Both the position numbers and the translations under genes were made by a program. From positions 1-64,000 of the forward strand of contig CAICTM010000150.1 of assembly GCA_903772945.1 (NCBI GenBank): a stretch of DNA of 64,000 nucleotides, given 5' to 3'. This DNA is from Seminavis robusta. Taxonomy: Eukaryota; Bacillariophyta; Bacillariophyceae; Naviculales; Naviculaceae. Positions 31,700 to 43,735 of the stretch are shown piece after piece. The notes under the pieces were generated by a model, which worked only from the letters and a program-made list of their open reading frames with translations, searched no databases and was not told where the DNA came from. Position 1 is the stretch's first letter; each line of letters starts with the position of its first letter.

Positions 31700-34600
31700 T
31701 TAGATGACCGAGATGGAGCAATTCAATTCCAGAATGTTGTCCAGAATTAGGTCAACAGTCGATCCAATAGCGCTGGCCAAATCCTCTTGGTCACCAACAG
31801 GAAGATCCGCATACTTCACAATGAGACCGCCATCAATAACACCTTTCTTCCTGTCTGTGCTGCGGCACCCTCCTCTTCTGTGCGAACGTTTGTATAATCT
31901 CCAAGCTCGTTGGCTCAGCGAACAGTCACTCTCCAGAGCATTGGCCATGACACTTTGTAACGCAGCAAGGCGCCAGTACACTGGTTCGCTCAATGGAATG
32001 ATTGCCCCAAAGCCCCCATCAGTCGTTCCAAAATGAACACCGAGTCTCTGGTCATCCTCTGATCTACCAAATAAGGCATCTTGTTGCTTTAACGCAGCCA
32101 AGGTACTGGATGGCGAAGCACTGTTAATCCACAAGCTGGACCTGCAAGAGTGATTCCGAAAAGCTGTCGTTTGAGAACCCAGGTGGAAATCGCCCCGACA
32201 GACAAGCTTATTGCCACCACGTGCTGCGGCCTCGCCCGGGGCGTACTGGAAAAACTGGACATTTTGCCGATCGTCCTGGGTAACAAAGGTGGCGTTTCCC
32301 CCGCGACTCAGCACCCCGGCGGCATAGACACACAACGGATCGTAGTCTTTCGATAGCAACGTCAGACTCTTATCAGATTCACGAAACACAAGAAAGTACA
32401 ACGAATCATAGCTGGAGGACAAATCGAGGGGAGTAAGTGAGCAGAGAACAGAGAGAGGGGGGCACCGACGGACAAAAACAAACTTACGCATCGCTAAGCA
32501 GCAAGAAGTTCTTGAACATGAAGATATCCAGAATCTGCATTGTAGCTCTGAAGAAGCCAACTTGCGTCAGCTTCCCATTCCCCCACTGTTCGACGTTGAC
32601 GTCAGCTCCTGCACCGATGATCAACCTATGTTTTCCTTCCGAAACGAGACAGCTGAGGCTCGATACTGGGCCGTGGAAGATTTCTTTTTCGCATACAAGC
32701 GCCATCTCCAAACCACTTGGCCCCTGAGTATCACCCCTCAATTCAAACAAAAGAACTCGGCCCCTGGCGCTCACGTCTTCACCATTCTTGTCGACCACAC
32801 CCACACCAACCGTGATGAATTGTATACTTCCCATGTCCTCAGAATCTTGATTGGCGTTGGAGCTTCCGGGTTCTTCGGGGAACTGCAGAGACGACAAAAA
32901 GCAGGCTCAAGGTTCAGGTCCAAATGTAACAATTTCCAGCTTTCTACGATGAAACTTACATCAGTCAGCGACATTACTTGCATTGCCAACCCATGGTCAT
33001 GTTCTCCGAATTCGTAAGAGTCCAAAACAATCCAACCCTTCCCTGCATCTACGATCCAAAGCGAGTAAGCCGTTCGTGTCAATGGTGGAGCCCCACCCAG
33101 CTCCTTATCAATCCGGAAACAGTCCTCTCGTTCAATTTCCTCCACCCACTCTTGCTCAACGTCAAAGCCACCCAGATCTGCTTCCACTTGCCGCTGAATT
33201 TTGGCTTTCTCCTTTTCTTGTGCAATGCGTTCTCGTTCTTCTTGAGTTATCCCATCGTCGTTCAGGTTGCTCGAGTCGGCGTCTAGCTCTCGCGAGACGA
33301 GTACAGCGTAAAGGCAACTCCCTCCAGATGCCACAGGGCTGTCTGCGATGTACTCGATCCGCCGAACTGTAACACCCAACTTGATCTTTTCAAATAGGAA
33401 GCCACCTCCTGGCAGCAACCCGTCTCTTTGAAATATGGGGCTAATCTCTTTGTGCACAGACAACCTCTGAGTACCAAATCTGCCAACTCTTTCATGAACA
33501 GTAATGAAGGCACCATCTTCATCCTAGTACATTCCAAAATGAATCAAAATCGTTAACAAAAACGAAAGCTGTCGTTTCAACAAGAGCCAGGGCACTTACC
33601 AGATCAGAACAGAATCCTGACAATGGGTACGCCTTCCCGCCTGCAGGAGCAGCGTGCCGTGCCCTGTGCACAACAGGCACAGGCTGACCTCTGTCAGAAC
33701 AGAACCACAGAGGGCGCGCAACGGCAGCAAAGAGGCCATCTTGGCCTGATAGAGAGAGAAAACGATGCAGTTTGATGTGCCGGAACGGAAGGCTGCCATC
33801 GGGACCTGCCACTCGTTTAAGTGTGGAATTGTTGCTGACGATTTTCCTTCGTTTCAACTTCGCGTGAAACCTTCCTTGTTCCTGGCTGACTCGTGATACC
33901 GTTCCCAGCGGCACTCGTGTAAACCGACAACTCTGCTCTGGCCCATCCCTCGGGTCAGCAGCATACAAGAGAAGGTCTCCATTGGAAGTTTCAATGGCAA
34001 GGCAGAGCGGCCGAGGAGAAAAATATTCCTCCTCATCATCTGTTGAAGGCCCACAGAAGAAAAACCGTATCTCATAGACGGTGGCTTCGTATTGTCGTGC
34101 TGACCTCGTACTCATGCCTGACAGCGAAGTCTGTCCGTGAGCACAACCCCAAGTCGACCACAGAGCCTCCTCGTTGCCTGTGAGCATGTCAGCAACACAG
34201 CGGATTTCCATTTTGCCGTTTTGGCGGCAAACTGCCACAAAGAGAGCTTTGGGCTTCCATTGCTCGGCTTCCGATTGTCCAACCCTTTCAGTGAAGTTTG
34301 AGGACCCCTCTGCTGACTTTGTCGCGCTTTTTGAAACAAAATATAGATCGTCTTCGTCCTGATCCATTTGTGAATAACCTGTTCGGGCCCCGCCACTAGC
34401 ATCCCCGGCAGAGGACCCCGTGGCAGCAGCCGTCGACGCAGCGAAGAAATTCGAAGGGGCGTGGAACAAATCGACAGCAACAACGCGCGAGCTCTTGCTA
34501 CTTTGATTGCCTTCTTGTTCGGCTTCATCAACATCCATGGCATCAGAAGGATGAGTGACATCATCTGATCCCGCGATATCAACGCATTTGAGAACGCCAG

Positions 34601-37166
34601 ACTGGTCAAACGCCACCAAGCTCGCAGATCCTGTAGACCATGTGCACGTGATAGCAACTGCAGAGCGGTTTTCATGACTGCAAGCCATCATTGGAGCAAC
34701 GTTCACAATGTTACCCTTGTCTTGCGACGGAATCCAGAAGAAAGAAACGAGATTGAGGACGTTCGAGGTTTCCTTCAGAACTCCAATTCCGTAGCTTGGT
34801 GCGCTCTCGTTTTCGGGCCGAATAGCCACTGCCACGCAAAAAGCGCCGCTGGACAAGTCAGAGCACGAAACCAAGGTTGCGTTCAGGAACAGTTCCCTTG
34901 CGCTCCAGCCCTGGGAATCGTCTGTCGTTTCTGCCGACAGGTATTCTTCCGAATCAATCTCCATCAAGACCAACCCTTCCTGGCTTGCATTGTTCTGCTC
35001 TATTCGAAGTGCTTTGATCCCAGCTTCGGCCTTGCCCAGCAACACAAGACGGTGTTTGCGAAGACTGAACACAGCTTCCACGCCCAGGCAGTCCGCTTCT
35101 GACAAGATGGATCGTTCGTCCTGACCCGGAAGAGTGAGCACGGCCAGACCACCACTCGACCCGAAGCCACACGGAAAAACCATTGCCGTCACCCCTGGAA
35201 CGGACAGTGGCGTTTGGTTGATTGCATTGTCTTGTGGCGGTACAGTGCGAGAAGCAATGGGCCCTTGACAGGGAGCCACCAAGGGCCCTAATCCCACAAC
35301 GGTATCCAAAGGATTGACTGCCCTCAGTATCACCGCCTCGACCACCCGGGTGGGCCCACGTTTGGACGCAATAGCTGAAGCCGCAGTGTCTGTTTCATCG
35401 TCACTTGGTGGGACCACATTTGGTGTTGTTGATTGTTTGGCGTTGTCGGGTGTGTCATCAGTGCTAGAAGGGGCGTACAAAGCCTCTTCCTCCAGTCGCA
35501 TGATTTCATCTTCTTCCAGCGAGACCATGATTGGCAGCGAATTGTAGTTTAATACCCCCTCGTCACTGTGTTTTGACTCAACAACAGAGTCTTGTGCCTT
35601 GTCATTATCTCCATCATCCCAAGGCAACGTCACTGTCTCAAAGGCATATCCGAGTAGATAGGAATCTCCGAGTCGACTTCCTGCAAAGAGCAAGCCCATG
35701 GACAAGGAACTACTGTCATCTTTCTTGTCTTTTTCTGTCATTTTGTCGTATAGTCCTCCTGCAAGTGTTGCTAATGGCCAAGCCAGTAGGTTTGCAACAT
35801 TGCCACAAGCTCCCAGAGACCTTCCCACAGGAAACAATGTCAATTTCATGCTGCCGATACGGCTGTCACTGTTGAGTTGCATTTGTAGAACATGCAAAGC
35901 TCCCGTCCGCAACGCCACAAAGGCGGTTCGGTCAGAGCAAAATGCCACTTCGGCTCCATCCAATTGAATGGCGAGCTTGGGGAATGGTTTTGGGTTTGGT
36001 TTGAGTAGTCCCAGCAATCTCGTAGGACAGGTGGATCTAGCGTATCCATTGACTGCGAGTACGTCTTCAATTCTCCCCGCATTACTAATGGCACAAAGCG
36101 AATTGGTGCATACAACGAGACATCCTAAAGATCCCATGGGGTGTACCTTGATAGCATCAATTGGAACAGCCACGGACCATAGTACAGCCGACCGCTTGTG
36201 TGCTACCGTGACACTTATGGCGGTGAGTACCATGTTCGTGCGAGCACCTGGTTGCCAATGTGGTCTTCCCAATCGCCCCGACCAAACTCTGCCGTGACCA
36301 TACAACTGGGAGTGTAGGAGCACCAAGGTGGGTTCGCTGTATCCTGGCAGAAAAGTTGAAGAGATGATATCTCCAAATCCTGTAGCAATGGAAGCGACAG
36401 TTGAGGATGACGCTGCTGTCTGCGCGTTTGAGTTTGGATTCTTGCTACTACTGCTGGTGGTCATCACTGTCTTGCCACTGTTTTGGGACATGCGCACGGA
36501 TGCTTGCAATCGTTTGAGTGGGAGAAGGAATGGTTCCGTGGCAATCCATCCTCCTTGTTTTCGTAGAATATCAATACAAGCCACAGCAACTCCTCCTCCC
36601 AAAGTGACGGATACAGTGCCTCTATCGGCATTGTTCTTGGCAATGACAGTGGTGGCCATGAGATCTTGGTCCAATGGAGTAATGGATCCACTCGAACTAT
36701 CAATGAGTGGTTGTGTCAAATCCATCAAACTGGTTGCCGACAAGACTTTGGGGGAAGTGGACAGTTCTGATTTATCGGCCAATTTGACAATGGCCAGTTG
36801 AGGGTGACCGCAAAACCCCACCAGTAAAGAATCCATCTGGATATGGTTACTACATGTACTTGTAGCAGTGGAAGATGCAGTTGTCGTCGTTCCATCATTG
36901 TCTTGGGGATCGTCTGCCGCTGGCAAGGTTTCCAAATAGCAAATATTTCCTGCCAAATCGGGAAATTCGAGATGTTTGCACAGCTTCCCAGACGCTTCAT
37001 TGAGTGTATAGACAACCAGAGTGGATGCTTGAGCTGTCACCAAGTTGGGACAATTGGGAGGTCTTGTGGTTATGTATGCCCAGGTCGAATACTCAGATCC
37101 TCGACTGCCTCCCGGAAACACAGGCATCACACATGGATGGACAGGACGAGAGTTTGGGGCGGGCAT
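31700..37166 (-). CDS. CPSF1: Cleavage and polyadenylation specificity factor subunit 1
   Basis: CPSF160/Cft1 is the scaffold of the mRNA 3'-end processing factor that, with WDR33, positions the complex on the poly(A) signal. Exons on the minus strand are 37166-33600, 33523-32960, 32882-32488 and 32411-31700, summing to 1746 codons (1745 residues, longer than the ~1440 of animals because of Ser/Thr/Asn-rich inserts). The three-propeller DDB1-like design is supported by FLPGYSEPTLVLLH, SAVLWSVAVPIDAIKVHPMG, LFAGSRLGDSYLLGY and, in the C-terminal CPSF_A region, TRTAYSLWIVDAGKGWIVLDSYEF split here as in the text, SIQFITVGVGVV, KHRLIIGAGADVNVEQW and FMFKNFLLLSDAYDSLYFL. The last of these is formed across a phase-2 splice. 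The start ATG is the first in the frame. Confidence 0.92.
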
Positions 37167-37591
37167 GGTTTATATATAGATTGATACTTGCTCTAGTAGA
37201 GAGATAAACAGTGGAAACTTGATCGATGCAGCAAGTCAGTTGTAGAATCTTAGCCACCCATGGCCAGTCTGTGTTTCTGTCTCGTGGCTCGTTGCTTTTG
37301 GCTTCGAAATCCTTTGGTCGAATGTCGGAGGAAGGGGTGAACGACTGAGATTGAAGTCCAATCGAAACACTATTATGACGTCATCACTGTACGTCAGCCA
37401 ATTTTGTCCCGATCCACTCAGCCCATCCTTTCCCCACAAGATTTTCCATCTCATCATCATCTTCAGCACTTCGCTTCGCCATCTCCCACAACCCCACAGA
37501 TCTTCCAGTTGGCAACATTCCAACTTCTTCTATACATTTCCAATTTCTTCACATCCAGTTCTCCTTCAGTCAATCAAATCAATTTGCAAAG
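37167..37591. promoter_or_regulatory. Divergent spacer, CPSF1 and plastid RRM protein
   Basis: This is a head-to-head spacer of 425 bases. A TGACGTCA palindrome (CRE/bZIP-type) occurs at 37377-37384 within ATTATGACGTCATCACTGTACGTCA. Such sites bind bZIP factors generally; use here is inferred. Confidence 0.5.
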
Positions 37592-38621
37592 ATGAATCTC
37601 ATCAGGTCCTTGTGTCTCGCAGTAGCACTTTCGCTGGCTCCTCCAGCTGCAGCATGGGTATCCCCCTATGCGGGAGCAGGAAGAGCATCAACATCATCAA
37701 GGCTCCAAATGGCCATTGACTACAACGATCCCGTCGTGGCGGAAGAATTTACCCAGGTCCAACCAATGGCCTTTGAAGATGTCGAAGAAGAATTGATGAA
37801 GTCAGGGATTCGAGTACCACCTACCATGAATGATATGGAAGCCAAGCTCATGTTGGTGGAAATGAGGTTGAGATTCTCGGGAAAGCTCGGAGGAAGACCA
37901 GAAAAGAAACGACCCGACAAATTCTCTTCCAAATTCGAAGAAGCCATCTGGACCAAACCTGCATTTGATGAATTCTATGACACGTTGAAGGCTAACGGGG
38001 ATCCCAATGCTCTCAATGTGGTGAGTACAGCACAGTACAGTACAATCAATATACAAGCTAGCAAACAAGCAGGGGGGGGGAATGAAACCATTGTTGATTG
38101 ACAACTCATGCATGTTTGATGTTTCTTTGTCTTGCTTTCTTTTAAAAAGGTTGCTGAATATGTAAATGTAAGTGATTGTGCAGGTTTCCTTGCGTCAACC
38201 TGTTACAGCTGTACCTCCCTTCAAGCCGGCTCTTCGCTTCTAATCAAAAACTGTCGATTCTGCCACTCACCAAACTGTGATGATAATATCGCAGAGCCCA
38301 GATGTTGCCCTGCAACGATATGGAAAGGATTACAGAGGACTTATCCGTCAAGCGGAACAAGCACTCACCGCACCTCCACCTGTCAAATCCAGCAAGCTCG
38401 CATTCAGTGGTTTCCCGGCCAACATGGGAGAGGATGCTTGTCGAATGACATTGGAGGCGCTTGGAGAAGTCGTGGAATTTGACTGCGCACCAGACGAAGA
38501 TTTCCCCATTCTTACTGGAACTATCGAATATGCGGATATCGAATCCGCCAAGGCTGCTGTGGCGCAATACAATGGAATGGATATGGGCATGGGTACGGCA
38601 CTCAGTCTCAAGTCTGTATAA
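37592..38621 (+). CDS. Plastid-targeted protein with C-terminal RRM-like domain
   Basis: The exact function is not recognised. Exons are 37592-38020, 38150-38167 (18 bases, encoding VAEYVN) and 38295-38621, giving 258 codons (257 residues). The N-terminus MNLIRSLCLAVALSLAPPAA followed by AW is a signal peptide with an aromatic +1, the diatom plastid pattern. The central part (about residues 45-150) has a charged helical block beginning FEDVEEELMKSGIRVP and including KLGGRPEKKRPDKFSSKFEE. The C-terminal ~80 residues (KLAFSGFPANMGEDACRMTL ... GTIEYADIESAKAAVAQYNG) have the beta-alpha-beta layout and spacing of an RNA-recognition motif, though the RNP1 aromatic residues are not canonical. A role in plastid RNA handling is inference. 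The microexon is required to keep the frame and joins two well-formed ORFs. Confidence 0.7.
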
Positions 38622-39340
38622 CTATCGAGCCTCATCATTCTAAAGGCACTAGCTAGCTAGATTGGCCGTCCTAAGGACTTCTTTTTTACGACACTAGTTT
38701 GAAAATGAGACTGGTCCTGGCTTTGTCCTGCTGTCATCGTACTGCAGGTTAGGTTCTTTTTTGTGGAGAGGCGGAGGCATCAGGGTAGCTTCTGTGAACA
38801 CTCCGAGCTAGATAACCTCCCTACCAGTATTCAAAAACCCCCGTTACTCCTATTCCGACAACACAGGAAGTCATGGACCGATACAGTCGTAGCCGTACTA
38901 GCTAGTACTGTATGCATACATGTAGATACATAGTATTACATACAGTATAACATACTAGAGTACATGGTGAGGCTTGACTTGGCACAAACCGCAATTCATT
39001 GACCGTTCCTGAAAGAAGCTTTCTCCGTTCCAATGGGTGTCTTCGCAGCCTTCGCTGGTTGGTAGCAAGCTCTCTTTCAACAAGGTCAAATCTGATTTGC
39101 TGCCAATTTCAACTTGCCTCGTGCGTGTCCTTCGCGGACTGATGTCTGGTTTCTTCCATCATCTGATGTTTTCCACGAAGCTTTGCTTGGGGTTCCATTG
39201 GCGGCTGGTCTTGGTCGGCATTCGGGGACGAACACTCAAAATTCCTAATACCGGCACTAGTCTAGCTAGCTAGTAGTAGCACTCAGGCTCTCTTTCTTAC
39301 CCAAGTGTCGAAGTCAGTGGTCGTATTGCAAAAGATCACC
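38622..39340. other. Spacer upstream of the acyltransferase gene
   Basis: No gene was recognised. Palindromic words occur at 38648-38659 (CTAGCTAGCTAG-like), in the GTACTAGCTAGTACTG stretch at 38896-38911 followed by TGTATGCATACATG, and at 39258-39275. The right end contains the acyltransferase promoter and 5' UTR. Confidence 0.6.
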
Positions 39341-40423
39341 ATGAGGAGATATTCAGTCGCCGTTGCTTCAGCCCTTGTTTGGCTCTGTCAAGGTGTCACG
39401 GCATTCCTCCCGTCGCCTGGTACAACAGGCCAACGGTATGAAGTGCAATTGCCCGCCACGATCGCACCAAAAGAATCCCTCGAGGAGAACATCAACCAGG
39501 ACTTTTGGATGTCGCTTCAAGAAATCAATCCCATCATCAAGCTTGGCAGTGAGCCAAAACAGAAGGTCATCAACTCGTTTGGCTTGTTTTGTATGGCTGT
39601 CTCTCTGGCGATCTGTCCTATCTGGCTAATGGCACTCCAGGCGTGCGAGGCAAGCTACAAAGTCATCGGAGATGATTGGGATCCCAACCGCGAGTTCTTC
39701 GATGGCCTTGGCAAGGTCTGGGCAAAATCCTTCCTCACCCTCACTGGCAGCTATCCTAGCTTCTCAGGAGAAGTGGAACTCCTGGAAAAGGGCCCCCACA
39801 ATCAACCGTGCTTGTTCGTCGCAAATCATGCGTCTTGGTTAGATATCCCTATTCTCTGCACCTGCCTAGACCAGGTGTTTAAGTTTGTTGCAAAAGGAGA
39901 GTTGGGTAACATCCCCTGCATTGGACACCAGCTTTCTGGGGTGAGTAATTTGGTAGCTTTACCGTTGTACTCTTGGGGTTGCGTTCTCGACTAACGAGAC
40001 TTGCTGCATAATGCTTCCGATCTGATGTTTGTTCAGGGACAACATATCCTGATTGACCGGGAAGATAGACGCTCGCAACTACGAAGCTTCAAACAATCCA
40101 TTGGCTGGATAAAGAAAGGAGTGCCCATCATGGCGTTCCCAGAAGGAAAGAGATCCGACGATGGGCGACTATTGGAGTTCAAGGGAGGCCTCTTCGCAAT
40201 TGCAGTGAAAACTGGAGTCCCAATCGTTCCCATTACCATCAGTCATGCACATGCTGTGATGCCTTCTAACTCCCTCGTCCCTGTTCAACCAGGAGGCGGA
40301 AAACTTCACGTGCATGTCCATGGTGCCATCCCATCAGAGGGAAAGACAGAAGAGGACCTAAACCGGCTAGTGAAAGATTGCTTTCTCGAGACTCTCCCCA
40401 AGTACCAGCATCCAGCTAACTAA
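39341..40423 (+). CDS. Plastid 1-acyl-sn-glycerol-3-phosphate acyltransferase
   Basis: The enzyme acylates lysophosphatidic acid at sn-2 to make phosphatidic acid for glycerolipids. Exons are 39341-39940 and 40037-40423 (329 codons, 328 residues). The ATG at 39341 (caccATG) precedes MRRYSVAVASALVWLCQGVT and then AFLPSPG, a signal peptide plus the AF cleavage motif of diatom plastid proteins. The catalytic HX4D is in NHASWLD. The substrate-binding motif reads FPEGKRSDDG (the family has EGTRS, so Lys replaces Thr). GVPIVPITI is motif IV. One or two hydrophobic segments lie before the catalytic block (FCMAVSLAICPIWLMALQAC). The plastid location and sn-2 specificity are inferred from targeting and family. 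A short in-frame upstream GTG is not taken as a start. Confidence 0.88.
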
Positions 40424-40621
40424 TGCATTCCAATCGCTATAGCTATTACCGCTAACATCCTGCATCTAGACTGAATCTTTGTTTTTGCTCCTTATGTTGC
40501 TCATAAAGCACACGCAGACGCCTTGTGGGGGCCTGGACTACCTGAGAATTTAGCACGCAACTTCATTCTTTTCATCAAATTGGTTTATTGTTTGAAATAC
40601 CACTATTCTCGGCGGCAACGC

Positions 40622-43278
40622 TTAACGATGCGCCAGCTTGCCTGCAAGTCCCGACATCGCCTTACTCTTTCCATCAGGGACCATAAAAAGTACGAGAGGC
40701 TTGTCTCGGCTGATGTAGGGCCTATCCACGCGGTAATAGCCACGGCGCTCGAGCTGGATGATCTCGTTGTGAAGAACCGACTTCAGGGCCGCATCACCCA
40801 CTACCTCTGTGACTGCCTCGGTATTGGGATTTATGTAGTCCTCGAATTTGTCAGTCTCTTCCAGCTTCTCTTTCGTGATAAGGTTGTCATGCTCTGTCAG
40901 AATCACACGAGTCGAGTTAGACACCTTAGCAAGCCAACTAAGCTTCTTCTCCGCCGCCTTGAAGTCCCCGTCTGGGACATAAGTACCCTCGAGTTCGTCG
41001 CCCACTTTTGTAATCTTGACAACACCTGTGAAACAAAGTAGGAGAGTAGCAGGCGTGCCAGTTTGAGACTACAGCACAGCTCAGCTCACCCAACACGAGC
41101 AAACGATATCAAGGACTGACTTACCCCACCGAAGCAGAACGATGGTTTCGTCGACTTGTACGCCTTCAACATCAGCGTTCTCAAGGAGAACCGTGTCAGA
41201 GAGTCGAATGAGCCTGTTTCCGAGGCTTGGATCTTTGGGGTGGACGCTGGTCTCGGCGAAGGCAAAATCTTCCTCTTTAGGCCCACCGGTGATACGTAAG
41301 ATTGTATGCTTTTCCGCATCAATGGCCATAAAGCGTTTGGCTCTCTTGTCGATCTCCTTTTTGTTCTCTGCCCAAAACTTGTGCCAGACCATGTTCACCA
41401 CTCGACGCGAAGCACCTTGTGCATACCTGATTTTTGTGTGCAAGAACAAACTTAGCATCTGGAGTCAAGTCCAATTTCTCATGCATTGGCTTTCCATTTC
41501 AAGGTAGACGTACATGAAGCCTCTTAAGGCTTGTGTGTCAATTCCTCTGCGCACCACACCACGAACAGTGGGGAACCGAGGGTCATCCCAGCCAGTGACA
41601 TATCCATTGTCAACGAACCATGCCAATTTGCGCTTGCTCAGGACCGTGTTGGTGAAGTTGACGCGGCTGAATGCATGAATGCGAGTGGTGCGCAAATTCA
41701 AGGCATTCTGAATCCAGCGGTACTGTTCGTCCCGATCATTGTACTCTATCGGTCAGTTGGAGAGGGGAAAACAAAGCAGTTCAGATGGCAAATGTGGAAC
41801 CAAATACATACCCGTAAACACTGGAACCAACCTGTTGTACGAAGGGCATGACTGACCCCTTCCAAAGAGTCCACAATAGGACATGCCAAGTCATAAGTAG
41901 GATACGCCTTGTACGTCGTTCCCGTGCGGTGGTGGGGCTCCGTGTTTTGTCTAAACAACACTGGATCGCGCATGGTACCGTTGTCGCTCTGCATTGCGAT
42001 TTTGGCTCGAAGACACCACTTGGATCCTTCTTCGCTGCCACTGCACATGAGTTTGAAGCACTCCATGTTCTCTTCGATCGATTGCGCTCGTCTAGCCGAA
42101 TCTTTTCGTTCCGCCCGTTCCGTTTTCATTTGCTCCTGGGGCGTGTCATCCATGTATGCGAGTCCCTGTTGGATCATGGACACGGCGCATTCATAAATAG
42201 CTCCAAAGTAATCGGACGTGTAGGTGACCAAATCCGGCTGTACGCCCAAGAGTGCGAGATCCTGCACAATAGATTGTTGATATTCTTCCTTTTCTTTGGA
42301 TGGATTGGTGTCATCAAATCGGACAATGAGACGACCATTGTACCTCCGAGCATAGTAATCATTCAACAAGACAGCCTTGGCATGCCCAATGTGTAGATAT
42401 CCACTGGGTTCTGGAGGGAAACGAGTGACCACTCGGCCTGGAATGGCACCCTCGAGGAGATTCATGCCGGACACCAAGGGCTCGAGAGCCCCACTATCGT
42501 CAAAGACAGCTTCACCGCCAGCCACACCCATGGCCATCTGGAAGGCCTCTTTGACAGGGAGAGAATTTTTCATCATTCGCAGCCATCGCTTGGCGGGGGT
42601 AGCTTCTGGTGGAAAGTACTGTTCGACATCCTCCGAATCGACAGCAGCGGGACATCCCAGCACAGCATACAGAGCCAAATCCGCAATTGTGAGGGTATAC
42701 CCGGCGGCGTAAGTGGCGTTATCCAGAGACTTTGTGAGAGTGGAAGCAATGGCTTTGGCTCTCTTGTCGATATCGAGGAGTTGCAGAGACTGCGCGTAGT
42801 TGATCCAAGCATCGACTACAGCAGCTTCCTCTTTGGATTCTGGGAACAACGTGGAAGGCTGCTTGGCTGTGCTAACCACATACCGAGCAATGGCGAAATC
42901 TCCCACAACGGCTCCTCCATTGGGAAGACCCAATGCTGTCTGCTTGGAACGATGGTCACTGACCAACTCGTAATTCGAAAATGTGTTGGTCAAGACGGCG
43001 GCGGCCAAAGCAACTACGGGACGTTCCTTCATGGGTTGATTGGGATTAATGACAATCTGGAAACTCTCGGCGACAGGGACGGTACGAGCGGCAGGGCCTC
43101 CTCCTCCTTTGTTGGGATTGGCAGCCGCCTTATTGTTCGCGTCAGCAGGAGGTCCACCGCCAGTAGCAGCCGCTTCCTTCATGGCGGCTTTCTTGGCCTT
43201 GGCAGCGGCTTTCTTGGCTGCCTTCTTCTTGGCACCGGCGGATTCTTCCGGTTTCGCTGCTTCCTCTTCGGCTGTCAT
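40622..43278 (-). CDS. Glutamyl-tRNA synthetase, cytosolic type
   Basis: The enzyme charges tRNA-Glu with glutamate. Exons on the minus strand are 43278-41832, 41745-41514, 41426-41125 and 41025-40622 (795 codons, 794 residues). After an Ala/Lys-rich N-terminus there is a GST-like appendage (about residues 70-260) typical of eukaryotic GluRS in multi-synthetase contexts. The class I core follows with [20 protein letters not shown] (HIGH at 296-299), [10 protein letters not shown], and a KMSKS equivalent LSKRK at 518-522. The anticodon-binding beta-barrels carry [17 protein letters not shown] and [16 protein letters not shown]. Splices restore [14 protein letters not shown] and [14 protein letters not shown]. 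The frame stays open 42 codons further upstream to 43404 with a run of 11 Glu from a GAG/GAA microsatellite; I chose 43278 because the family needs no such extension. GlnRS is excluded by the motif variants and the GST domain. Confidence 0.92.
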
Positions 43279-43735
43279 GGTGATAATGGGTGATTTTAAT
43301 CTTTCCTCCTCCTCCTCCTCCTCTTCTTCTTCCTCTTTTGAAGATTGGGCTGTCCAGCAATACCTGAGCGGGTTTCTAATGCAGCCAACACCACAATCGG
43401 TCATTGCGGTCGAGACCTGTGTGGTTGGGGGGGGGGGGTGCAGGTCGTGTCGAGCGTCGTCACTCTCTCAGCCGTCCATTATTTTCCTTCAAATCGAAAA
43501 TTTTCATTTTGTGGAAACATTTCGCTTTTTTCCAAAAGATAGAGTATCTTTTGTAAGATCTTTGTCCCGGCAGAGAGCCTCACAGAACTGCCACCAAAAG
43601 AGCATCGGAATCGAATCGAATCTTGATCTTGCTCTGCTTCTTCTTTACTGCATGCGACGAAGGGAGAGTTCAGTGCATTTGAGGGAGGTTTTGAGGGCTT
43701 GTTGGCTAGCTAAAGGTACATTTTGCGTTTTCAAG
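43279..43735. promoter_or_regulatory. Divergent spacer, GluRS and acidic protein
   Basis: This head-to-head spacer of 457 bases includes a CTC/CTT microsatellite at 43303-43337 and a G12 run at 43427-43438. Both promoters should lie here. Confidence 0.55.

Noticed and set aside
37170-37179. TATATATA string as a TATA box for CPSF1
   Set aside because: It lies only 4-13 bases from the ATG, too close for promoter use in that direction.
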